Assembly (NCBI GenBank): GCA_023256215.1
Contig: JAGDXB010000137.1
Coordinates: 7,123-60,039, forward strand
Source of the DNA: Vulcanisaeta sp.
GTDB taxonomy: Archaea; Thermoproteota; Thermoprotei; Thermoproteales; Thermocladiaceae
Length of the DNA: 52,917 nucleotides
Reading direction: 5' to 3'
The notes below the pieces were generated by a model. That model saw only the letters and a list, made by a program, of their open reading frames with translations. It was not told the origin of the DNA and ran no database searches. The translations under genes were made by a program, and so were the position numbers. The first letter of the stretch is position 1. Every line of letters starts with the position of its first letter. Shown in pieces: positions 1 through 8,732 of this stretch.

Positions 1-9
1 ATTGGTATC

Positions 10-852
10 ATGTTCAGTCAGCATCCGGGTTTTACGAGAATTATGCCAAGCCCATTTGCATCGCTACTGATAGGTGCGTTGACCATTACCTGGTTCATCA
101 CATACGTCGTCAATTTATGGTTCAATTACGCAGTAGGCCTAGCCCTAGTCACGTACTACATCTTACTACTAATATACAGAGGTTTGGGTAAAATGCCTCT
201 TTACTGGCCCAACATTTTCTTCCTAAGTGGTTTAATTAGCCTTGGACTGGCTATGTACATGGGTGGTTCTCGGCTGGTGGTATTTCCAATAGCGTCGATT
301 GTGAGTCTCATTAGGCGTGTTGAGGGTAGGCAAAGACCGAATTACGTGATTGACATTCTTTATTCTGCGTCATTACCCATAATCACGTACTTCCTTAACT
401 ACCAAATCTCCTTGGCACTGCTCTCGTTACTCACCTTGATGGTTATAGGCATACCAAGGAGATTTGGGCAGGCCTTCAAGACCGTATACTCTAGGGCATA
501 TCCTATTGGTTCATCTCTGGGTAGGGCATCATTGATAATAGTCTTGATAATATCCCTAGTCGGTATTCCTACGATAGACGTTTTTCACATGTTGTTTTTA
601 GGTTTCATAGCCGTCATCATGTCATCACTTTGCATACCAATGTTGATACCCGGCATACTCTGGTTCTCAATGAGGTTTTACGGGATGTTTGATTATGAAA
701 TACCAATAATACTGTTCATATCGGCCCTGGCTAGAACGTTCTATTTTGTTAATGAGCAATTCCTCATCGCAATATCAGTAATACTAGTCATTATTGCCTA
801 CGTGGAAATTGCAATATCGTATCTAAGTGGTAGTAGAATTAAGGTTCTTTAA
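10..852 (+). CDS. Polytopic membrane protein, unknown function (possibly 5'-partial)
   Basis: I do not recognise this family. The 280-residue product is very hydrophobic, with roughly seven to nine predicted membrane spans separated by short basic loops (for example around residues 100-110 and 148-165), so it should be an integral membrane protein. I see no transporter signature, nucleotide-binding motif or metal-ligand cluster. The frame stays open to the left edge (codons for Ile-Gly-Ile precede the first ATG), so the true start may lie outside the window. The 3' end overlaps the convergent DUF99 gene by 14 nt. Confident as a gene, unknown as a function. Confidence 0.7.
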   Translation: MFSQHPGFTRIMPSPFASLLIGALTITWFITYVVNLWFNYAVGLALVTYYILLLIYRGLGKMPLYWPNIFFLSGLISLGLAMYMGGSRLVVFPIASIVSLIRRVEGRQRPNYVIDILYSASLPIITYFLNYQISLALLSLLTLMVIGIPRRFGQAFKTVYSRAYPIGSSLGRASLIIVLIISLVGIPTIDVFHMLFLGFIAVIMSSLCIPMLIPGILWFSMRFYGMFDYEIPIILFISALARTFYFVNEQFLIAISVILVIIAYVEIAISYLSGSRIKVL

Positions 853-1441
853 TGCCGTAATTCAGTACAGCGTTTGCTATTAACCTAGCAATCCTAATGG
901 GCTCAGGTCTCTTACCCTCCCTAGTGAATTTCCTAATCAATGTCCTCACAGACCTATAGTCTATCCCAGAAAACCTAACATAAACCCTAACATTACCCGG
1001 CAGTAATAATTCACGCGGCTTACCCAACCTCTCGTAAAGACTAACCCTAACCTCATAATCCTGGGGAAACAACTTCCTTAATGCGCCAACCACGTCGCCC
1101 CTCGGCTCATCAAACGCAAGACATATAATAGGGAGCCCCAACTCACTTGATATTTTCTCGAGATCTATTATATTGTACCACGATATTATACAACCATCCA
1201 CCATTATGACCTGGACATCGTTCCTACTGAATGATCGAAAAAGCCCTATTATGGCATCCGTGGCATCCAAACCACCGACGGTAGTCCTACCCAACGACAC
1301 GCCATCAATAACGCCATCACTCCTCATTACAACACCAACAAGTATTGAGTGCCTAAGATCGAGTCTAAAACTCTCTGCTATGCCAAGAGCCCTTATACCA
1401 GGCTTACTAATCAATGAATCAACGCTCATTCCATTAATCAC
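839..1441 (-). CDS. DUF99 / UPF0215 family protein
   Basis: A 200-residue protein that matches the archaeal DUF99 (UPF0215) family: the N-terminal pattern GIRALGIAESF, then a segment with GRTTVGGLDATDAI, and a central hydrophobic strand ending VMVDG-like (IMVDGCIISWYNI). The family is thought to be distantly related to endonuclease V, but I know of no firmly established function. The first frame codon is GTG at 1441; an ATG four codons in (1429) is an alternative, and a TATA-like element at about 1453-1466 on the minus strand would place transcription near 1435, favouring 1429. It converges with and slightly overlaps the upstream membrane-protein gene. Confidence 0.75.
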   Translation of the reverse strand: MINGMSVDSLISKPGIRALGIAESFRLDLRHSILVGVVMRSDGVIDGVSLGRTTVGGLDATDAIIGLFRSFSRNDVQVIMVDGCIISWYNIIDLEKISSELGLPIICLAFDEPRGDVVGALRKLFPQDYEVRVSLYERLGKPRELLLPGNVRVYVRFSGIDYRSVRTLIRKFTREGKRPEPIRIARLIANAVLNYGIKEP

Positions 1442-1516
1442 TACAAATTAAGCGAATTTAATAGGTTTAATAATTGTTCCAGGTTAAAGCGTATCGCAAT
1501 GAAGAATTCCGCATCA

Positions 1517-3172
1517 TTAACCAATTTGGAAAACTTCGCCGTATTTACACGTATATGACTGTGGATTTCCATAATAATTAGTCGCATTGAGTATGAAGCC
1601 GAAGGTGGGTAAACCATATACCTGCGATGCGTCAACCACAGATATGTATAGATTCGTACCAACACCAACATTGAAGAACTCAACCCAGGTCTGCTGCACC
1701 GTTGATGATGTTGATAGAGGCAATAACATGCTTGCAACGCTGAATAATGCGCCACCAACGCTTAGCAAAATATCGAGAGGCGCAGTATTGGGTATCAATG
1801 CCGCAAGACCAAGGACTATTCCAGCAAGCCCAGTACCCAGTTGCGGCGCACTTAAACCATACGCAGTATTGACACCACTAAGCTGTATCTGGTAATACCC
1901 ATTAAATGCGCCAACAGGTCCATTACACTCATAGAGGTATTCAGAGCCGGTGCTTGTGTATTCAAAACCGGTATAATCAACAACGGAGGAAGCATTCAGC
2001 GCCGAATATCCAAAGTACTCCTCAGACAACGGTACTGCACCGTAATACAGCAGGCTGATTGTTCCATTACCATAATCAAGCGCGACGTTATAAGCATCAT
2101 ACCTAGGTACATAGAGCACCTCAGAAACGGTCGTCGTACCCAAGTACTCCGTATAACCAGTCGTTGGGTCAACGTACCAGGCACTATACCGAACAATAGC
2201 CCAGGTAGCATCCTCATAATAATAATAAATAGAACCTGACTCACTTATTTGAGATCCAAGTACATACTCCGCGGTATTCCCAACCCAATTCTCCTGCGTG
2301 CTGTAAGATGCGCCTATATCACCATAACCCGTCGCCATAGCGTTCCAATTAATAGTGCCTGAAAAGTCAATTGCCAACGTAATTCCCAGCCCCTTATCAT
2401 TATTCAACACGCCATTACTCCAGGTTACCCAAGCCAACGGTAATGACCCATTAATACCTACGCATGTACTCTCCGGCCAGAACTCATATGGCAATTCCAT
2501 ATACGCATTTGGTTGCGGTCCACTTAAACTACAATTATATACCGTATAGCCATTGTATGTGCCGAAGATCTCTGGATCCGTTAAATTAACTATGTGATTA
2601 GTTATTATGATCTTGAACGGCCTTATTGAGCTTACGTTTATGTACACGGTAGCCAATATATACATAGGCTTCACACCAGGTACCAGGCCAGGTCTTTGTG
2701 CCGCGAGAGCCCAGCCAACATTGTATGGAATCACCATTGGCATTGTCCACGAATCATTATTTTTGAGATAGGTTATGAATACGAGCAATGATGTATTATA
2801 ACCACTCACGGACATTCCGGTCCCTAACCACCTGTTTACTACGTAAGCCCAATTACTATTATTGAACGGTATGTTAATGACGTTACCGTATGTATGGATT
2901 ATAGGCACTACACCGCTTGGTGCACTTGCGTACACACTAACGAAGGCGTTTACAGGCGTTATTGAAGATCCATTAGCAAGGTAGATCCTAATCACCAAGC
3001 CTGGCACCATACTACTTAATGGTGGTGTGCTATAGTACGATATTGTACTGGAACCAACCTTAATTACTTCCACGGGACTTGGTTGAACCTGTACGGCATT
3101 GAGCAGGGAGAGTATTATTGAGACTATGGTTATGGCAAGCACTATTGATATAAACCCTAGCTTTCTTATCAT
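1517..3172 (-). CDS. Large secreted protein, paralogue of the adjacent 595-aa protein
   Basis: A 551-residue predicted exported protein. An N-terminal hydrophobic segment (about residues 7-26, after Arg-Lys) looks like a signal peptide or anchor. The rest is rich in Asn, Ser, Thr, Tyr and Gly with many N-x-S/T sequons, typical of archaeal surface proteins. A stretch at about 445-485 is strongly hydrophobic and Gly/Ala/Leu-rich, flanked by polar sequence. The pattern GINGSLPLAWVTW is shared with the neighbouring upstream gene (GFNGSVPILWVAW), so the two are tandem duplicates that diverged. A TATA-like element at 3193-3208 lies about 26 nt before the ATG. Function unknown; an adhesin, S-layer-associated protein or membrane-active protein are possibilities only. 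Confidence 0.75.
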   Translation of the reverse strand: MIRKLGFISIVLAITIVSIILSLLNAVQVQPSPVEVIKVGSSTISYYSTPPLSSMVPGLVIRIYLANGSSITPVNAFVSVYASAPSGVVPIIHTYGNVINIPFNNSNWAYVVNRWLGTGMSVSGYNTSLLVFITYLKNNDSWTMPMVIPYNVGWALAAQRPGLVPGVKPMYILATVYINVSSIRPFKIIITNHIVNLTDPEIFGTYNGYTVYNCSLSGPQPNAYMELPYEFWPESTCVGINGSLPLAWVTWSNGVLNNDKGLGITLAIDFSGTINWNAMATGYGDIGASYSTQENWVGNTAEYVLGSQISESGSIYYYYEDATWAIVRYSAWYVDPTTGYTEYLGTTTVSEVLYVPRYDAYNVALDYGNGTISLLYYGAVPLSEEYFGYSALNASSVVDYTGFEYTSTGSEYLYECNGPVGAFNGYYQIQLSGVNTAYGLSAPQLGTGLAGIVLGLAALIPNTAPLDILLSVGGALFSVASMLLPLSTSSTVQQTWVEFFNVGVGTNLYISVVDASQVYGLPTFGFILNATNYYGNPQSYTCKYGEVFQIG

Positions 3173-3270
3173 CAGATTAATGAATTATTCTATCTGATAT
3201 ATATTGCGCTTCGAGTCGTGGTAGAGCGGTATGAACATGGAATTAACTTACAATAATACTGTCCTTTATC

Positions 3271-5058
3271 CTACTTATTGCAGTAAATGCTTCCTAAGTA
3301 GGGCTGGGTTGAGTTTATGATTATACCCACAGGAAACGCTTCACTGGTTATTGAGCCGTACTCGTACTTAACCGGTGTTCCGTAGAATGCCACGTAACAA
3401 CTTGAACCATAATTAGCGACTAGATTTACGTTGGTATTGAAGTAGAAGAATGATGAAGAGCCTGGCGGTGGAACCATCAAGCCAGCTATACCAAGGGCTG
3501 CTGAAGTAGCTAGGCCTGCCAGAAATTGATTTCCACCAAATATCGCGGCTATGCTTGAACCAACGGTTGGATAGGCAAGGATTAGACCGGCCACAAATAA
3601 GCCTACCTGTGCCGCGATTCCTAGGGGATTAGGATTGAATGTAGATGTAATTACACTAATTGGGAAGTAGCATCCTGACGACGTACATATTATATTGGGA
3701 TTTGACGTACATAATCCGCTGTAGTGATAATTACCGTAACTATCCCTTGATATGAATACGTAGTCATAGACATAGCTTGAACTTATTAAATTAAATCTAG
3801 GTGCCGTCTGGCCCATTATGAAGCTCATAATCCCATTACCAAGATCAATACCTGGCCATAGGTAAAGAATGCTATTATGTATCGTGCCCGGCAATAGGTT
3901 GATTATTGCCGTAGCATTTGCGTGCTCATTAATTGGGTAGGTGAAGCCATACTGGTCCGTATAGTATTCCTGGAATTGAATTAAGGCTAGGGTACCATTA
4001 ATACCCAAATAGAGGAAACCTGGACCCTTATTAACGTAATAATATAAGTTCGGGTATGAGTATGATAATGAGGAGCTAGATGAAAATACGAAATTTACGT
4101 AAATATTATCGACATAATTATAACCATTATAACCTCCATAAATGGGTAAGTTGCTTGAAAATTGCAGTGTTGGTCCAATAACTTCAAGTCTAGAGCCGGG
4201 TACATTAGCCACGCCATAAAGGCCGGAGCCCTGCTGAACATAACCACCTATACTTAAGACAATCCCACCACCAATATTATTGTTCCATGCATCCTTACCC
4301 CAGGCAACCCATAAAATGGGTACTGAACCATTAAACCCTGCACATGCACGTGGCTGCCAATAAAAGACTCCTGCACCTGCGGGAATTGGTGATGGAGCGG
4401 CATTCTGAACATTGCTATTCCCAAGGCAGTTGTATGGCCCTACAAAGCCATAGGGATCTGTAGGTAAGTTTGTCGTTGATGTGGCGTTGTAGTTACGTGC
4501 TACTTCCACCTTTACTGGCATTACTTTATTAAAGTCTATGTTTAGGCTTATGATCATTGATACATTGTTTATTACCCAGGTTGGGTCGTAAGGTATTGTC
4601 ACTATTACGGTCCTTGTCTCATTTGTAGACTTGTCGAAATAGGTAATTAGTGCGAGTATGGAGGGCCATACTACATTGGGTGGGTTCCCGTTAGATATCA
4701 TGATCTTTATCGTTTCCTCCGCTATGCTTACTATTGGTTTTGACGCTAGGCTTATGTTTACTGAGCCGACCCCATAGTAGTAACTAACCGTGTACACATG
4801 TCCATTGCCTAGTGCGAATAGGCTTATGGTGAATGGTACTGGGTTGTTATTTAGGTATCCGCGTACTATGAGTATTGGCTTTCTTAGGCTTGTTATGTTG
4901 TAGTAATAAACCTGGTACTCGTTGGTGTTAATTGTTAAAACTGGATTAGGGCTCAATGGTTGGGCAAATACCGTGATGAGGATAGCAATGGTGACAATGG
5001 ATATAATCAACATTACTACTGTAACGACCCGTCTATAATTAGCACTCGCAATCATCAA
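3271..5058 (-). CDS. Large secreted protein, tandem paralogue
   Basis: A 595-residue predicted secreted protein, same strand and 98 nt upstream of its 551-aa paralogue. It has an N-terminal hydrophobic segment (about residues 10-32), a Tyr/Asn/Ser/Gly-rich body with numerous N-x-S/T sites, the shared central pattern GFNGSVPILWVAW, and a hydrophobic Gly/Ala-rich segment at about 480-530 corresponding to that in the paralogue. Several cysteines (in the CTSNPNIICTSSGC area and near the C terminus) may form disulfides outside the cell. I do not recognise a named family. The gap between the two genes includes a TATA-like element for the downstream copy, so they may be transcribed separately. Confidence 0.75.
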   Translation of the reverse strand: MMIASANYRRVVTVVMLIISIVTIAILITVFAQPLSPNPVLTINTNEYQVYYYNITSLRKPILIVRGYLNNNPVPFTISLFALGNGHVYTVSYYYGVGSVNISLASKPIVSIAEETIKIMISNGNPPNVVWPSILALITYFDKSTNETRTVIVTIPYDPTWVINNVSMIISLNIDFNKVMPVKVEVARNYNATSTTNLPTDPYGFVGPYNCLGNSNVQNAAPSPIPAGAGVFYWQPRACAGFNGSVPILWVAWGKDAWNNNIGGGIVLSIGGYVQQGSGLYGVANVPGSRLEVIGPTLQFSSNLPIYGGYNGYNYVDNIYVNFVFSSSSSLSYSYPNLYYYVNKGPGFLYLGINGTLALIQFQEYYTDQYGFTYPINEHANATAIINLLPGTIHNSILYLWPGIDLGNGIMSFIMGQTAPRFNLISSSYVYDYVFISRDSYGNYHYSGLCTSNPNIICTSSGCYFPISVITSTFNPNPLGIAAQVGLFVAGLILAYPTVGSSIAAIFGGNQFLAGLATSAALGIAGLMVPPPGSSSFFYFNTNVNLVANYGSSCYVAFYGTPVKYEYGSITSEAFPVGIIINSTQPYLGSIYCNK

Positions 5059-5152
5059 GAATATTCCTCAATGCAACAAGCTTTTTTCTTAGTAGGGTGT
5101 TCTTAAAAAGTGAACCGAGCGTAATTGAACGATTATTTAATCAACGGCGATA

Positions 5153-6022
5153 TCACGTCCTGGGCTTCAAGCCTAGCCTTATTAATCCGTCCCTAAGCCT
5201 TTGTACCTCAGGCTCACTTAATGGTCTTAGGTATGGCTCCTTCACGGTTCCGAAGTCATAACGAAGCAGGTGAACCAGCTTGTAATAGCCATCAACACCC
5301 GGGTAATCCCTGATTAATTCCCTAACCCTGGCTATCAAGTCCTGTTTTTCCATGGCTGATTGTAACCTGCCGGCTTTGAAATCATCAAACATACTTCTCA
5401 TTACCTCAGGGAGTACGTTTGCCATGGCCGATATGCATCCCTTGGCACCCACCATTAGGGCTGGTAATATTGTTGAATCTGCCCCATTTAGTACTGTTAT
5501 GCCGAGCCTCACGTGGCCCATTACTTGCGTTATATCGCCAGTACTATCCTTAACACCGGCTATTTTGACGCCGTCATTGATGAGCTTTGCCACGAGATCT
5601 GGTGTTACATTGAATCCTGTATTCTGCGGTATGTTATATATGTATATTGGTAATTTAGTTGCCTCAGAGAGCTTTGTGTAGTACCTCCTTAATGTTTCGT
5701 AGTCCGGCCTATAGTAGATTGGTGGTATTGACGATATGGCTATAGCGCCGAACCTCTCGGCTAATCTGATGGTTTCAACGACTTCATTCCAATCAAAGGA
5801 GAATACGTGAACTATCAATTGCTTATTGGTGTGCTTCATTATTGTCTCAAGGGCTATCCTCCTCTCCTCGATAGTTAGGTATGGTCCCTGACTAGTTGTT
5901 CCGAAGGGGTAAAATCCATCAACACCAGCCTTTGTTAGGGATTCCACATGATTCGCAAGGGAGTCTGTATCCAATCTACCATTCTTAAACGGTATTGCCA
6001 GTGCTACGAATATGCCTTCCAT
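5153..6022 (-). CDS. kdgA: DHDPS-family aldolase, probable 2-keto-3-deoxygluconate-type aldolase
   Basis: A class I (Schiff-base) aldolase of the DapA/NanA/KdgA superfamily, 289 aa, the usual length. Visible motifs: GTTSQGP at residues 41-47 (substrate carboxylate loop), the YIYNIP segment with the conserved Tyr129, and the Schiff-base lysine Lys158 in GVKDS. The GTT-x-x-GP loop resembles KDG aldolases of crenarchaea more than bacterial DapA (GTTGESP), so cleavage of 2-keto-3-deoxygluconate (to pyruvate and glyceraldehyde) in the branched Entner-Doudoroff pathway is the likeliest role, but dihydrodipicolinate synthase or another keto-acid aldolase cannot be excluded. A TATA-like palindrome sits about 27 nt before the ATG, suggesting a leaderless transcript. 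Confidence 0.8.
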   Translation of the reverse strand: MEGIFVALAIPFKNGRLDTDSLANHVESLTKAGVDGFYPFGTTSQGPYLTIEERRIALETIMKHTNKQLIVHVFSFDWNEVVETIRLAERFGAIAISSIPPIYYRPDYETLRRYYTKLSEATKLPIYIYNIPQNTGFNVTPDLVAKLINDGVKIAGVKDSTGDITQVMGHVRLGITVLNGADSTILPALMVGAKGCISAMANVLPEVMRSMFDDFKAGRLQSAMEKQDLIARVRELIRDYPGVDGYYKLVHLLRYDFGTVKEPYLRPLSEPEVQRLRDGLIRLGLKPRT

Positions 6023-6041
6023 CGACTATGGTTATTCACCC

Positions 6042-6056
6042 AGCTTTAATAAAGCT
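6042..6056 (-). promoter_or_regulatory. TATA-like palindrome in front of the aldolase gene
   Basis: AGCTTTAATAAAGCT is a perfect 7-bp inverted repeat around one base. Its centre is 27 nt upstream of the aldolase ATG (6022), where the TATA box of a leaderless archaeal gene is expected, so a dimeric repressor bound here would block TBP. Confidence 0.45.
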
Positions 6057-6070
6057 GACTATTACTGGTT

Positions 6071-8557
6071 TTATTCGGCTACACCCTGCACTATCCTGCG
6101 TTCATTGCCCTCCTTTACAAGCTTAATCATGTTATATTCAACGCCCTCATCCCTAGCCGTACTTACTATCTCGTTAGCCAAATCCTCAGACTGTGTCGTT
6201 ATTATTACTTGCCCAACCAAACCCTCCTTAATTAACCTAACCAATAATGATGCAAATGCCTTCCTAATGTTTTGGTCAACATACGGTATTGGCTCATCCA
6301 TTAGTAAGAAGTCTATGTTGTGGTTTGTGGCCCTATAGACGCTCAATAGGAAGGATAATGCTATTGTTAGCCTCTGTCCATCACTTAACCTCGATATTGT
6401 CACCTTCCTACCACCAGGCCTAAAGGCATATAGGGTATACTCACTGACGACGCCGATCACACCCCTGTCCTTAACAGTGACCTCTATACCTGCGTTCTCA
6501 AGGTCCTCATACGGATATAGCGCCTTGAATATGGGTCCTACGTTATCCCTAACAAGCCTTATCATCTCATCCCTAACCCTAGCCTGTACATCCCTGATTC
6601 CAGCCCTAATCCTGGTCAACCTGTTATAGAGGTTCTCAAGATAGTCAAGTCTCTTCCTAAGTGTTGATGGGTCCTCCTTATCAAGACCAACCCTAGACAA
6701 TATTAGCTCTAACCTACTTAACTCGGCGGAATCCTCGCTTAATCTACTCCTTATTTGGGTGAGTTTTTCATCAACATACCTAATACTATCCTCAAGCCTA
6801 ACAACCTCCCTGGTATCAAGACCTAAATCACTAAGTTGTTGCTTAAGTCTCTCCTCATCCTCCCTCAACTTCTCCAACTCCTTATACCTCCTCAAGTATG
6901 AAATTGCCCTATCAATCTCATCAATCTCAGCCCTAAACTCATCAATAAACCTCGTAAGCAATTGCAACCTCTTATCTAAATCTCTAATAGACCTCTCAAT
7001 AGTATCCAACTTAGTGAGCAACGCATCAAGCCTTGACCTAACCTCACGTGCCCTCTCAACGGTCGCCTCATAATCACTAACAACAGGTTGTAATGACTCC
7101 ATCATCGTCAACGCCCTCTCTAGCTCACTTATTCTACTCCTAATCTCATCCATAACACCCGTATTGCTAACCCTGGACAACTCCTTAATTCTACTCCTAA
7201 TTACCTCGTAATCACCATCACTCAATGGCTTACCACAGATTGGGCATTTATCTTCGTGATTCTCCACGATATACTGAAGCACCTTAAGCAGCGACAACCT
7301 GAAATCCTCCTCAGTATTAAGCCTCTCAAGCCTATTCCTCAACTCCTCAAGATCCCTCTTAACCTTATTAACCTCACCATACTTACTCACTAAATCCCTA
7401 AACTCCCTAACCTTACCCTCCTCCTGGGCAAGCCTACTTTCTAACTCCCTTAGGCTTGCCTTAGTTGACTCCACCTGTATCTCGATATCATTACGCACCT
7501 TATCGAGGTACTCCCTATCCTCAACAAGTTTATCCTTGAGCCTAGTAAGCTTCTCAAACTCCGTATACAGCCTTTCTGATGATTCCGCAAGATTCTCATT
7601 GGTTATAACGAGCTTCCCAAGCTCCTCAGCCTCCTTCACCATTGCAAACTCCTCAAGCTTCTCAGTCAATACATCCCTCAACCTCTCAAGCCTTAACCGA
7701 ATACTCGTCTCATTAACTTCCTTAATGCCAGACCTACTCAGCTCCTCCTCAATACCCTCCCTCCTAAGTCTAGCCGCTATGTAATTACTATATACCTCTT
7801 CGACACCCCTCAGGCTCTTTAGTAACTCCTCTCTTTTCCTCAACAACTCATTATAAGTACTGCTCAATTCCTCCTCCTCCTTCCTTAGTTTCTCAATCTC
7901 GTCTCTCAACTCATTCATTTTCTCTCTAGCCCTCTCGATAGATCCGTACTTACTCGTTATCTCTGGCAATTCCTTAATACTCGCTAACCTCTGCCTTAAT
8001 TCATTAATCAACTCCTCAATACTAGACATGGGCAATGACTTATTCATATTATCAAGAACCTCAAGCCCGAACAACTTATCAATTAGGATACTCCTCTTGA
8101 CAATACTACCATAGACCAACGCCTCAAGAGTTCTATGAGTAACTAGGACAAATCTCTCGAAATCATCATCGTCAATGCCCAGCATTTCGACAATCCTCTT
8201 ATCAACATTATTGCCCCTAATCACCGTGGAGTCTATGACAGCCCTAGCACTCTCTCTGGCTGAATCATTGCTCCTCCTTAATTCCCTAACAATGCTAGCA
8301 TTATTACTAAGTATTAGCTTAACCATCGAGCTGTTAGACTCCTCATTAATTAAATCAACTAACTTAGAAACCCTCTCCTTAACCTCAAGTTGGGTGCCGT
8401 AAAGAGCATACTCAATTGCCTGAACAATACTCGTCTTTCCAGAACCAACAGGGCCATGTATAACATTAATACCATCACTAAAGACAACCCTATGCTCACC
8501 AGCAAATCCCCTGAAATCCCTAAGAACAAGTTCCTTAACCTTAACCCTCACCCTCAT
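6071..8557 (-). CDS. Arcadin-4: Rad50/SMC-like ATPase of the crenactin cluster
   Basis: A Rad50-type ABC ATPase, last gene of the crenactin operon. Numbered from an alternative upstream codon at 8581: Walker A GPVGSGKTS at 43-51, a long coiled coil (about 190-650) broken by a zinc hook CPICGKP near residue 446, the signature LSDGQ at 732-736 and Walker B FLLMDEP at 758-764. This is the architecture of the Rad50-like arcadin-4 of the Arcade cluster, not of a repair operon: no mre11, herA or nurA lies nearby. The H-loop position reads TTQSED, so the usual His of Rad50 (SHDE) looks like Gln. The ATG at 8557 is preferred; it overlaps arcadin-3 by 17 nt. Inferred role: an ATP-driven partner of crenactin; its biochemical activity is not known to me. 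Confidence 0.85.
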   Translation of the reverse strand: MRVRVKVKELVLRDFRGFAGEHRVVFSDGINVIHGPVGSGKTSIVQAIEYALYGTQLEVKERVSKLVDLINEESNSSMVKLILSNNASIVRELRRSNDSARESARAVIDSTVIRGNNVDKRIVEMLGIDDDDFERFVLVTHRTLEALVYGSIVKRSILIDKLFGLEVLDNMNKSLPMSSIEELINELRQRLASIKELPEITSKYGSIERAREKMNELRDEIEKLRKEEEELSSTYNELLRKREELLKSLRGVEEVYSNYIAARLRREGIEEELSRSGIKEVNETSIRLRLERLRDVLTEKLEEFAMVKEAEELGKLVITNENLAESSERLYTEFEKLTRLKDKLVEDREYLDKVRNDIEIQVESTKASLRELESRLAQEEGKVREFRDLVSKYGEVNKVKRDLEELRNRLERLNTEEDFRLSLLKVLQYIVENHEDKCPICGKPLSDGDYEVIRSRIKELSRVSNTGVMDEIRSRISELERALTMMESLQPVVSDYEATVERAREVRSRLDALLTKLDTIERSIRDLDKRLQLLTRFIDEFRAEIDEIDRAISYLRRYKELEKLREDEERLKQQLSDLGLDTREVVRLEDSIRYVDEKLTQIRSRLSEDSAELSRLELILSRVGLDKEDPSTLRKRLDYLENLYNRLTRIRAGIRDVQARVRDEMIRLVRDNVGPIFKALYPYEDLENAGIEVTVKDRGVIGVVSEYTLYAFRPGGRKVTISRLSDGQRLTIALSFLLSVYRATNHNIDFLLMDEPIPYVDQNIRKAFASLLVRLIKEGLVGQVIITTQSEDLANEIVSTARDEGVEYNMIKLVKEGNERRIVQGVAE

Positions 8558-8732
8558 CCACCTCGATGGTAATACCCACATCCCTCAAAACATCGTTTAT
8601 TACATCAATAACACCACGCCTACCCCTCTCCTTATAAGCCATGTATAGTCTAATGGCTAGATCAGCATCATCGCCAAGCCTTTCCTTAATGAGACGAATT
8701 ATTAGCTCATCGAGCTCACCCATCCTCACCAC
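8541..8732 (-). CDS. Arcadin-3: small helical protein of the crenactin cluster
   Basis: A 63-residue acidic, helix-rich protein between the arcadin-2 and arcadin-4 genes, overlapping both (17 nt at each end), so translation is probably coupled. Sequence alone gives no family; the assignment rests on size, position and operon order matching the Arcade cluster described for Pyrobaculum. Heptad-like hydrophobic spacing in the first 35 residues would suit binding to a coiled coil, possibly arcadin-2 or arcadin-4; that is inference. Confidence 0.75.
   Translation of the reverse strand: MVRMGELDELIIRLIKERLGDDADLAIRLYMAYKERGRRGVIDVINDVLRDVGITIEVDEGEG

Noticed and set aside
1441-1758. A 105-codon minus-strand frame overlapping the secreted protein gene.
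   Set aside because: It is an out-of-frame shadow of the paralogue gene with no own start signals.
3215-3250. A GTGGTAGAGC string resembling a tRNA D-arm in the gap between the secreted paralogues.
   Set aside because: No acceptor, anticodon or T-arm can be built around it on either strand.
6071-8557. Reading the Rad50-like gene as a DNA-repair rad50 of an mre11/herA/nurA operon.
   Set aside because: No mre11, herA or nurA nearby, and it ends the crenactin operon; arcadin-4 fits better.
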